Assembly (NCBI GenBank): GCA_004214155.1
Contig: SGYQ01000006.1
Coordinates: forward strand, 38,184 to 102,183
Length of the DNA: 64,000 nucleotides
Direction of reading: 5' to 3'
DNA from: Burkholderiaceae bacterium
GTDB lineage: Bacteria > Pseudomonadota > Gammaproteobacteria > Burkholderiales > Burkholderiaceae_A
Shown: one piece after another, positions 57,533 to 64,000 of the stretch
Layout of the letters: each line of letters starts with the position of its first letter
How positions within the stretch are numbered: position 1 is the first letter of the stretch
Made by a program: the position numbers and the translations under genes
Notes under the pieces: model-generated
Seen by the model: only the letters and a program-made list of their open reading frames with translations
Databases searched by the model: none
Told to the model about the DNA's origin: nothing

Positions 57533-58348
57533 CTATTTTCTAATCATTGAGAATGCTAGGAGAAATATACCGAGACAAATCAGCGGTATTGAAAGTAACT
57601 GACCCATCGAAAAGTTAAATATTAACAAACCGATAAACGGGTCTGGCTCCCTGAAAAATTCCGTAATAAAACGGATAATTCCATAAAAAATCAGAAAAAT
57701 TGCTGACGTAAATCCCAAACCTTTTCTCTGCTTATCCGCAGCATATAAAACCACAAACAATACTATCCCTTCACCAAAAGCCTGGTAAAGTTGACTAGGA
57801 TGTCTAAAATCGAGTGTGCCAGAATCAGGGAAAACCATTGCCCATGGTACTTCATCAAGAGATGTTATCCTGCCTGCGAGTTCTCCATTAATAAAATTAC
57901 CAATCCTTCCGAAAAATAAACCAGGCGGTACTAGAGGAGCCACAAAATCAGTCAATGAAAAAAATCGCCTGATAAAACTATTTTCAAAAAATAAATTTTT
58001 TCTAAAAATACAAAATAATGCTAGTGCCGAAATAACTCCTAACAGTCCTCCGTGGAAAGACATTCCTCCTTGCCAAACTGAAAAAATTTCAATTGGATGG
58101 TGAGAGTAATACGTAGGATTGTAAAAGAAAACATAACCTAACCTACCACCGACAAGAACACCTATAACCCCAAAAAGAATAAGATCATCAAGATCAGTTA
58201 AGGTGATACTATTTTTTTCCATTGATTTCCGAATTTTTTTTCTACCTAACGTTAAAAAGGACAAAAATCCGAAAATATACATTAAACCGTACCATCGCAC
58301 GGGGACAGGGCCAAGCCAAAATGCAACGGGGTCAAAATTCACTTCCAC
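57533..58348 (-). CDS. lgt: Phosphatidylglycerol-prolipoprotein diacylglyceryl transferase
   Basis: First step of lipoprotein maturation, in the inner membrane. Seven hydrophobic segments; MSFHGGLLGV and the Lgt signature GRIGNFINGELAGR are intact, with the catalytic Arg. 271 residues. The start is GTG at 58348. Divergent from ilvD with 88 bases between the starts. Acts before LspA (18.2 kb) on lipoproteins such as BamE and MltD. Confidence 0.96.
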   Translation of the reverse strand: MEVNFDPVAFWLGPVPVRWYGLMYIFGFLSFLTLGRKKIRKSMEKNSITLTDLDDLILFGVIGVLVGGRLGYVFFYNPTYYSHHPIEIFSVWQGGMSFHGGLLGVISALALFCIFRKNLFFENSFIRRFFSLTDFVAPLVPPGLFFGRIGNFINGELAGRITSLDEVPWAMVFPDSGTLDFRHPSQLYQAFGEGIVLFVVLYAADKQRKGLGFTSAIFLIFYGIIRFITEFFREPDPFIGLLIFNFSMGQLLSIPLICLGIFLLAFSMIRK

Positions 58349-58366
58349 TCAAAATCCTCAAACAAA

Positions 58367-58396
58367 TTGGCTCATCAGTCCAGTTCATATTAGAAT
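58367..58396 (+). promoter_or_regulatory. Candidate sigma-70 promoter for ilvD
   Basis: TTGGCT (58367-58372), 18 bases, TAGAAT (58391-58396), about 40 bases upstream of the ilvD ATG, in the lgt/ilvD divergent gap. Four and five of six consensus positions match. No attenuator-like leader peptide seen. Confidence 0.4.
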
Positions 58397-58436
58397 AAAT
58401 GGTTACGTCCGATAAACAAACTATTTATTTAAAAGA

Positions 58437-60113
58437 ATGGATAAGCTCAGATCAATGCAAGTAACTCAAGGAGCCGAAAAAGCTCCAAATAGGTCAATGT
58501 ATTATGCAATGGGTTATAAAGAAGCCGATTTTAATAAACCTATGGTTGGTCTGGCAAATGCTCACTCAACCATTACCCCATGCAATAGTGGGTTGCAAAG
58601 GCTGGCAGATTCTGCGGAAAAGGGAATCAATATCGGTGGTGGTAACTGCCAATCATTTGGCACTCCTACGGTTTCAGATGGAATAAGTATGGGTACAGAG
58701 GGAATGAAATATTCATTAGTTTCCAGGGAAGTGATCGCAGATTGTATCGAGACTTGCGCAAACGCACAGTGGCTTGATGGACTCATCGTCATAGGTGGAT
58801 GCGACAAGAACATGCCAGGAGGTATGATGGGCATAGCAAGGGTCAACGTGCCAGCAATATACGTTTATGGCGGAACAATAAAACCGGGTAAGTACAAGAA
58901 CAAGGATTTAACAATAGTTTCAAGTTTCGAAGCGGTTGGAGAGTACTCCGCTGGAAAAATTTCAGCAAATGAACTTAAAGAAATTGAGAAGAGAGCGTGT
59001 CCCGGGACTGGTTCCTGTGGGGGAATGTTTACAGCTAACACAATGAGCTCTGCCTTTGAAGCAATGGGTATGAGTCTGCCTTTTTCCTCTACTATGGCAA
59101 ATGAAGATTCCGAGAAAACAGAAAGCGCATTCGAATCATCAAAAGTTTTGTTAAACGCTATTGAAAAAAAAATACTTCCCCGACAGATTATTACCAGAAA
59201 ATCTATCGAAAATGCGGTTGCCGTTATTATGGCCACCGGAGGATCGACAAACGCAGTCCTTCATTTTTTAGCGATAGCAAACGCAGCAGAGGTTCGATGG
59301 AGCATTGATGACTTCGAACGAATAAGGAGAAAAGTCCCAGTAATTTGTGATCTAAAACCATCGGGACAATATGTCACTACCGATTTACATAAGGCAGGCG
59401 GCATACCTAAAGTTATGAGAATCTTATTTGACGAGGGTCTGATTCATGGTGATTGTATGACAGTTACCGGAAAAACTGTAGAAGAAACTCTGGCGGACAT
59501 TGACTCAAAAAACACTGAGGATCGCATCATAAGAAACTTCAATGAACCACTTTACAAAGAGGGACATTTGGCGATTTTGAAAGGTAATTTAGCCGTTGAT
59601 GGTTGTGTAGCCAAAATTTCTGGAATAAAGAATCCTTACATTGATGGGCCAGCTCGTGTTTTCGACTCCGAAGAACTAGCTATGAAAGCAATCATAAAGC
59701 GACAGATAAAAGCCGGTGATGTGGTCGTAATTCGTTATGAGGGTCCAAAAGGCGGGCCAGGAATGAGAGAGATGTTAGCGCCTACCTCAGCCCTAGTTGG
59801 TCAAGGTTTAGGCGAGAGCGTTGCACTTATCACTGACGGAAGATTTTCAGGAGGAACCTGGGGAATGGTGGTGGGCCACATCTGCCCGGAAGCATATGTG
59901 GGAGGTAACATTGCTTTTATAAAGGATGGTGACCGCATAGTTATTGACGCCCATAAGAGAACTATCAACGTAAAATTATCAGAAAAAGAAATTGATGCGA
60001 GAAAAGTTTACTGGCATTGTCCACAAAAAAAATATCAGACTGGAGTCTTGGCTAAATATGCTTGTTTAGCAAGACCTGCAAGCCAGGGGGCTCATACAAT
60101 GCCTACCGATTAA
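58437..60113 (+). CDS. ilvD: Dihydroxy-acid dehydratase
   Basis: Iron-sulfur dehydratase for isoleucine and valine. Cluster cysteines and active site in [29 protein letters not shown]; the C-terminal [21 protein letters not shown] and [13 protein letters not shown] are present. 558 residues, the shorter IlvD class (E. coli has 616). First gene of a run leading into the branched-chain amino acid transporter, 11 bases before livH. Confidence 0.96.
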   Translation: MDKLRSMQVTQGAEKAPNRSMYYAMGYKEADFNKPMVGLANAHSTITPCNSGLQRLADSAEKGINIGGGNCQSFGTPTVSDGISMGTEGMKYSLVSREVIADCIETCANAQWLDGLIVIGGCDKNMPGGMMGIARVNVPAIYVYGGTIKPGKYKNKDLTIVSSFEAVGEYSAGKISANELKEIEKRACPGTGSCGGMFTANTMSSAFEAMGMSLPFSSTMANEDSEKTESAFESSKVLLNAIEKKILPRQIITRKSIENAVAVIMATGGSTNAVLHFLAIANAAEVRWSIDDFERIRRKVPVICDLKPSGQYVTTDLHKAGGIPKVMRILFDEGLIHGDCMTVTGKTVEETLADIDSKNTEDRIIRNFNEPLYKEGHLAILKGNLAVDGCVAKISGIKNPYIDGPARVFDSEELAMKAIIKRQIKAGDVVVIRYEGPKGGPGMREMLAPTSALVGQGLGESVALITDGRFSGGTWGMVVGHICPEAYVGGNIAFIKDGDRIVIDAHKRTINVKLSEKEIDARKVYWHCPQKKYQTGVLAKYACLARPASQGAHTMPTD

Positions 60114-60124
60114 ATTTTTAAAAT

Positions 60125-61054
60125 ATGGAGATTTTTTTTCAACAACTTATCAACGGAATTGTGCTGGGCAGTGTTTACGCGATGGTCGCGGTAGGATATA
60201 CCATGGTTTATGGGATACTCCAGTTGATAAATTTTGCGCATGGTGAAGTACTTATGATAGGGGCAATGTTTGGACTGACTTGTGTGTCTATCCTAAACTT
60301 GCTATTTCCTGGATTGCCAGATTCACTCGTTTTATTAATCTCGATGAGCTCTGCTGCTTTTTTGTGCCCGATATTAGCAGCTTTTATAGAACGGGTCGCT
60401 TACAAGCCTTTAAGGGAAGCTCCCAGATTGGCTCCGCTAATAACCGCTATAGGCATCTCCATCATCTTGCAAACACTGGCTATGATAATTTGGGGCGCTA
60501 GCCCGAGAGTTTTCCCAGACCTTTTATCTACGGAAACGATAAAAATTGGTGGCGCTATTCTTGCCCCCAAACAGGTTCTTATTCTCATTGTAGCTGTGAC
60601 GTCAATGACACTTTTGCTACTTTTAGTTCACAAGACAAATCTGGGTAGAGCAATGCGTGCAGTTTCAGAAAGTCCTGCTAACGCATCTTTAATGGGAATT
60701 TCCGTAGATAAAATTATTAGACTGACTTTCATGCTAGGTGCAGCTTTAGCAGGAATTGCAGGAGTACTTATCGCCTTAAACTATAACTTTGTTCATTTTA
60801 CTATGGGCTTTCTACTAGGATTGAAGGCCTTTACCGCCGCAGTTCTGGGTGGCATTGGAAATATTGCAGGAGCTTTATTAGGTGGTCTGCTTCTCGGAAT
60901 CATAGAGAGTCTTGGAGCGGGATATATTGGGGATTTAACGAATGGTGTCTTGGGCAGTCATTATCAAGATATTTTCTCGTTTGTAATTCTAATTGTTGTG
61001 CTCTTATTTAGGCCAACGGGAATTTTAGGAGAAAAAATTGCTGATCGAGCTTAA
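60125..61054 (+). CDS. livH: Branched-chain amino acid ABC transporter permease LivH
   Basis: Inner-membrane permease of a high-affinity LIV-type importer. Starts FFQQLINGIVLGSVYAMVAVG; about eight hydrophobic segments and the conserved LKAFTAAVLGGIGNIAGALLGG. 309 residues. Forms a channel with LivM. Overlaps the livM start by 17 bases. Confidence 0.92.
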   Translation: MEIFFQQLINGIVLGSVYAMVAVGYTMVYGILQLINFAHGEVLMIGAMFGLTCVSILNLLFPGLPDSLVLLISMSSAAFLCPILAAFIERVAYKPLREAPRLAPLITAIGISIILQTLAMIIWGASPRVFPDLLSTETIKIGGAILAPKQVLILIVAVTSMTLLLLLVHKTNLGRAMRAVSESPANASLMGISVDKIIRLTFMLGAALAGIAGVLIALNYNFVHFTMGFLLGLKAFTAAVLGGIGNIAGALLGGLLLGIIESLGAGYIGDLTNGVLGSHYQDIFSFVILIVVLLFRPTGILGEKIADRA

Positions 61055-62111
61055 AGAAAAATATGGCAACAAAATTCTCTTATTAGGTTTAACTATCTTT
61101 TTAATTTCACTTCCTTTTTTAGTAGAGCTGGTTGGAAACGCATGGGTAAGGATTGTCACCTTTTCGCTTCTGTATGTTATGTTGGCATTAGGATTAAATA
61201 TTGTCATTGGTTTTGCAGGCCTTTTAGATTTAGGTTATGTTGCTTTTTATGCAGTTGGCGCTTATCTTTTCGCCTTACTTTCGTCTTCACATTTGATTGA
61301 AAATTTTACATTCTTCCAGTACGCCTTTCCAAATGGTTTTACTTTTTCTAGTTGGACCCTTTTGTTTATTGCCGCCGTCATAGCAGGATTTTTCGGGTTA
61401 CTGTTGGGGTTTCCAGTCTTGCGACTTCGAGGCGATTACTTAGCAATTGTTACACTGGGGTTTGGAGAGATAATCCGAATCTTTCTAAATAACTTAAATA
61501 CTCCTATAAATTTAACAAACGGGCCTCAAGGTATAGGTGGGATTTCGCCCTTAATTCTGTTTGGAATTGATTTTTCAAAAAGCGTTAACTTTTTGAATGT
61601 AGAATTTTCATCTCTTCAACTTCATTACTATTTGTTCTTAGCAATGAGCATTGCAATAATTCTCATAAGTAAACGTCTCGAACACTCGAGATTGGGGAGA
61701 GCATGGGTTGCTGTGAGGGAAGATGAGGTTGCGGCAAAAGCTTGTGGAATAAATACCACGCGTGTAAAACTATGGGCCTTTGTCCTGGGCGCATCATTTG
61801 GAGGAATTTCGGGTTCCCTGTTTGCATCCTTCCAGGGTTTTATCTCCCCCGAAAGCTTCATTTTGATGGAGAGTATTGTAATCGTATCAATGGTTGTCCT
61901 AGGAGGAATGGGGAATATTTACGGCGTCATAGTTGGCGCTGTCCTGTTATATGCAATTCCGGAAATCCTAAGACTAACTGCTAGGCAACTCCAGGAGTTT
62001 TTTTTGGGATCGGAAGTTGTTCCAACAGAAGCTTTACGAATGCTTTTGTTCGGAACTTCGTTAGTTGCAATAATGTTATTCAAACCCATGGGCCTGTTTC
62101 CAAAAAAATAA
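61038..62111 (+). CDS. livM: Branched-chain amino acid ABC transporter permease LivM
   Basis: Second permease subunit. Conserved GLNIVIGFAGLLDLGYVAFYAVGAY, the EAA-like loop RAWVAVREDEVAAKACGIN and GGMGNIYGVIVGA. About nine hydrophobic segments, 357 residues. TTG start at 61038 with AGGAG 7-8 bases upstream. Confidence 0.92.
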   Translation: MLIELKEKYGNKILLLGLTIFLISLPFLVELVGNAWVRIVTFSLLYVMLALGLNIVIGFAGLLDLGYVAFYAVGAYLFALLSSSHLIENFTFFQYAFPNGFTFSSWTLLFIAAVIAGFFGLLLGFPVLRLRGDYLAIVTLGFGEIIRIFLNNLNTPINLTNGPQGIGGISPLILFGIDFSKSVNFLNVEFSSLQLHYYLFLAMSIAIILISKRLEHSRLGRAWVAVREDEVAAKACGINTTRVKLWAFVLGASFGGISGSLFASFQGFISPESFILMESIVIVSMVVLGGMGNIYGVIVGAVLLYAIPEILRLTARQLQEFFLGSEVVPTEALRMLLFGTSLVAIMLFKPMGLFPKK

Positions 62112-62114
62112 GAA

Positions 62115-62903
62115 ATGCAAAATAATAAAAATATTCTTTCAGTAAAAAATGCAAAAAAACAATTTGGCGGAGTTGTCGCTATTAATGATGTGTCTATAAC
62201 TGCAAGCAAAGGAAATATTACTGGCTTAATTGGTCCTAATGGAGCTGGAAAAACTACCTTGTTTAATTTAATTACCGGACTCATAGCTCCCAATTCTGGT
62301 GAATTTTTTCTTTTTGATAAAAAATATTCCCCCAAAAACATTCATAATGTCGTCGAAAATGGGATAGCCAGAACATTTCAAAACATACGACTATTCAACA
62401 AAATGTCAGTGCTCGAAAATGTTCTTGTTGGTAGGCATGTAAAAACTGACTGTTGGTCACTGGGAATTCTTTCAAGTATTTTTAAAAATCGAAATTTGAT
62501 AACGAAAGAAGCAGAGGAGAGGAAACTCTGTATGAAAATACTAGAGAGAGTAGGTTTGTCTGAAAAAAAATTTAACTTATCGGAGAGTTTACCTTATGGC
62601 GATCAAAGAAGACTGGAGATTGCAAGAGCATTGGCAAGCGAGCCATTACTACTTGCATTAGACGAGCCTGCTGCTGGGATGAATCCCACGGAAAAAGTTG
62701 AGTTGAAAAATTTAATAACTCAGATTTCAAAAGAAGGTATTTCTATTCTAATAATTGAACATGACGTTAAATTGATAACAAGTTTATGTGATATTGTTTA
62801 CGTCATGGACAGAGGGAAAATAATTAGCCATGGAACACCTGGAGTTATCAAGAATGACCAGGCAGTGATAAATGCTTACCTAGGAAAAAACGCTAACGAT
62901 TAA
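62115..62903 (+). CDS. livG: Branched-chain amino acid ABC transporter ATP-binding protein LivG
   Basis: ATPase of the transporter. Walker A GPNGAGKTTLF, signature LPYGDQRRLEIARAL, Walker B LLALDEPAAGMNP and the switch His in IEHDVKLI. 262 residues. Three bases after livM. The LivG-type ARTFQNIRLF loop is visible. Confidence 0.94.
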   Translation: MQNNKNILSVKNAKKQFGGVVAINDVSITASKGNITGLIGPNGAGKTTLFNLITGLIAPNSGEFFLFDKKYSPKNIHNVVENGIARTFQNIRLFNKMSVLENVLVGRHVKTDCWSLGILSSIFKNRNLITKEAEERKLCMKILERVGLSEKKFNLSESLPYGDQRRLEIARALASEPLLLALDEPAAGMNPTEKVELKNLITQISKEGISILIIEHDVKLITSLCDIVYVMDRGKIISHGTPGVIKNDQAVINAYLGKNAND

Positions 62904-62923
62904 TTGATTGTTAGTTACAAGAG

Positions 62924-63646
62924 ATGGAAGAAAAAGCAATTCTTGAATTAAATAATCTACGTTTAAGTTACGGAGGAATAGTTGCTGTTCGAGATTTTAA
63001 CTTAACTCTAAACAAGGGATCTTTTCTAGCCATAATTGGTGCGAATGGCGCTGGTAAAACAACTCTGCTAAAAGGGCTATCCGGCCTAAAAAAAAGTTCC
63101 GGAGGTTCAATCAAATTTAAAAACCAGGATATAACTGCAACAAAGGCTGATGTTCGGGCGTCAAATGGAATCACGTTGGTCCCAGAAGGTAGAGGTATTT
63201 TCTCGAGGTTAACTGTCATGGAGAATCTCCTTGTCGGCTCTTTTGTTAGGAAATATGACAAAAATAGCCTTGAGGAAAAAGTAGAGGAACAACTAATTCT
63301 TTTTCCCAAATTAAGAGAAAGATTCAACCAACTTGCCGGTACACTATCAGGTGGAGAGCAACAAATGCTTGCGATTGCTCGTGCATTAATTGGCGTTCCT
63401 GATCTATTGTTACTAGATGAACCTTCAATGGGATTGGCGCCCATTATTACTGAACAAATCTTCGATGTAATCAGAGATATAAATCGTGAGGGGGTAACCG
63501 TAATTCTCGTTGAGCAAAATGCCGGACTTGCTCTTAAAATAGCTCAAAACGCTATTGTTCTCGAGTCTGGTGAAATTACCCGAAATACAAATGCAACTGA
63601 ATTATTAGAAGATGATTCAGTAAAAAAAGCATACTTAGGGATATAG
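62924..63646 (+). CDS. livF: Branched-chain amino acid ABC transporter ATP-binding protein LivF
   Basis: Second ATPase. Walker A GANGAGKTTLLKG, signature LSGGEQQMLAIARAL, Walker B LLLLDEPSMGLAP and EQNAGLAL. The VPEGRGIF loop is LivF-specific. 240 residues. The periplasmic binding protein (LivK/J) is not in the window. Confidence 0.94.
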   Translation: MEEKAILELNNLRLSYGGIVAVRDFNLTLNKGSFLAIIGANGAGKTTLLKGLSGLKKSSGGSIKFKNQDITATKADVRASNGITLVPEGRGIFSRLTVMENLLVGSFVRKYDKNSLEEKVEEQLILFPKLRERFNQLAGTLSGGEQQMLAIARALIGVPDLLLLDEPSMGLAPIITEQIFDVIRDINREGVTVILVEQNAGLALKIAQNAIVLESGEITRNTNATELLEDDSVKKAYLGI

Positions 63647-63657
63647 GAAGAACAAAA

Positions 63658-64000
63658 ATGTACCACTCCTCTAATTCGCTTTTTGAGTTAAAACACAATA
63701 GGAAAACTATTGTGATCTACGGCTTTGGCAAAGTCGGGAAAGAAATCATTCGTCAAAGAAGCAAACTTAACCAGGAATCACATGTAAAATTTCTTTGCGT
63801 ATCAAGGAAAAAAATTGATTTACGTGCGAGTAATGTTTGTTCAAACAACTTTAGCAACAACGTAATGTTTATGGCACTTGACCTCGATTGCGCTGAAAAT
63901 GTTAAACGAGTAGCGTCTTTATGTTCGATGATCATTGTTCTAATACCTACCCAAAATTCAGAAGACCACTCATCTAATAAACAGGTTGATAGTCGGACTC
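63658..64000 (+). CDS. NAD(P)-dependent SDR-type oxidoreductase (YeeZ-like), 3' end outside window
   Basis: ATG 63658 with AGGAAG upstream; open to the right edge, 114 residues visible. Rossmann loop IVIYGFGKVGKEI at about residues 18-30. The later LDLDCAENVKRVASLCSMIIVLIPT resembles the post-loop segment of YeeZ-like SDR proteins common in betaproteobacteria. Follows livF by 11 bases. A TrkA-type nucleotide-binding protein is an alternative reading; substrate unknown. Confidence 0.6.
   Translation, partial: MYHSSNSLFELKHNRKTIVIYGFGKVGKEIIRQRSKLNQESHVKFLCVSRKKIDLRASNVCSNNFSNNVMFMALDLDCAENVKRVASLCSMIIVLIPTQNSEDHSSNKQVDSRT

Noticed and set aside
1..64000. CRISPR arrays, insertion sequences, prophage or integrase genes
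   Set aside because: No repeat-spacer pattern, transposase motif, integrase motif or tRNA attachment site was found on reading the window.

Overview
The window is a gene-dense, AT-rich stretch of a proteobacterial chromosome with 69 protein genes, very short gaps, many overlaps and no mobile element, CRISPR array or rRNA/tRNA gene that I can support. The nearest fit is a streamlined betaproteobacterium. The reasons are a fused kinase/GNAT argA, a DUF3579 gene next to argD, the order ileS-lspA-coaBC-dut...clpA-clpS-csp-icd, hrcA-hemH-grpE-dnaK-dnaJ, a Rieske oxygenase divergent from xseB-ispA-dxs, and a soluble RsxB/RnfB-type ferredoxin. This placement is inferred from protein motifs and gene order, not from a phylogeny.

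Layout. 1-2.8 kb: the 3' part of argA, then three unrecognised overlapping genes on the minus strand. 2.8-11.2 kb: a block resembling the enteric mltD-gloB-yafS-rnhA-dnaQ neighbourhood, split by an RND efflux permease and its adaptor. 11.2-14.5 kb: fatty acid desaturase, RsmB/NOP rRNA methyltransferase, purN. 14.5-20.4 kb: ribF-ileS-lspA-coaBC-dut. 20.4-25.6 kb (minus): clpS-clpA followed by a flavocytochrome c sulfide dehydrogenase pair and transaldolase. 25.6-29.6 kb: cspA, icd, a DUF192 protein, a PuuD-like membrane protein, xseA. 29.7-32.6 kb: lpxK-Trm112-kdsB-adk. 32.6-36.8 kb: DUF3579, argD-argF-argG, yajQ. 36.8-42 kb: dxs-ispA-xseB, then a Rieske oxygenase and a sulfurtransferase. 42-46.5 kb: rpsF-rpsR-rplI-dnaB and fdxA-fpr-rnfB-like. 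46.5-53.5 kb: hrcA-hemH-grpE-dnaK-dnaJ and nadK. 53.5-58.4 kb: recN, dapB, bamE, fur, zapB-like, zapA, lgt. 58.4-64 kb: ilvD, livHMGF and the start of an SDR-type oxidoreductase.

Functionally the window is mostly housekeeping: arginine, branched-chain amino acid, isoprenoid, LPS (Kdo/lipid A), riboflavin, CoA and heme synthesis, protein quality control and DNA repair. The less ordinary parts are the unknown trio at 1.2-2.8 kb, the fccA-fccB-tal unit (sulfide oxidation joined to sugar metabolism), the fdxA-fpr-rnfB-like electron-transfer module, loss of priB from the rpsF-rpsR gap, and a Trm112 protein that has lost a metal-ligand cysteine. About 15 genes appear to start with TTG or GTG, and several convergent genes overlap at their 3' ends, as expected of a compact genome.
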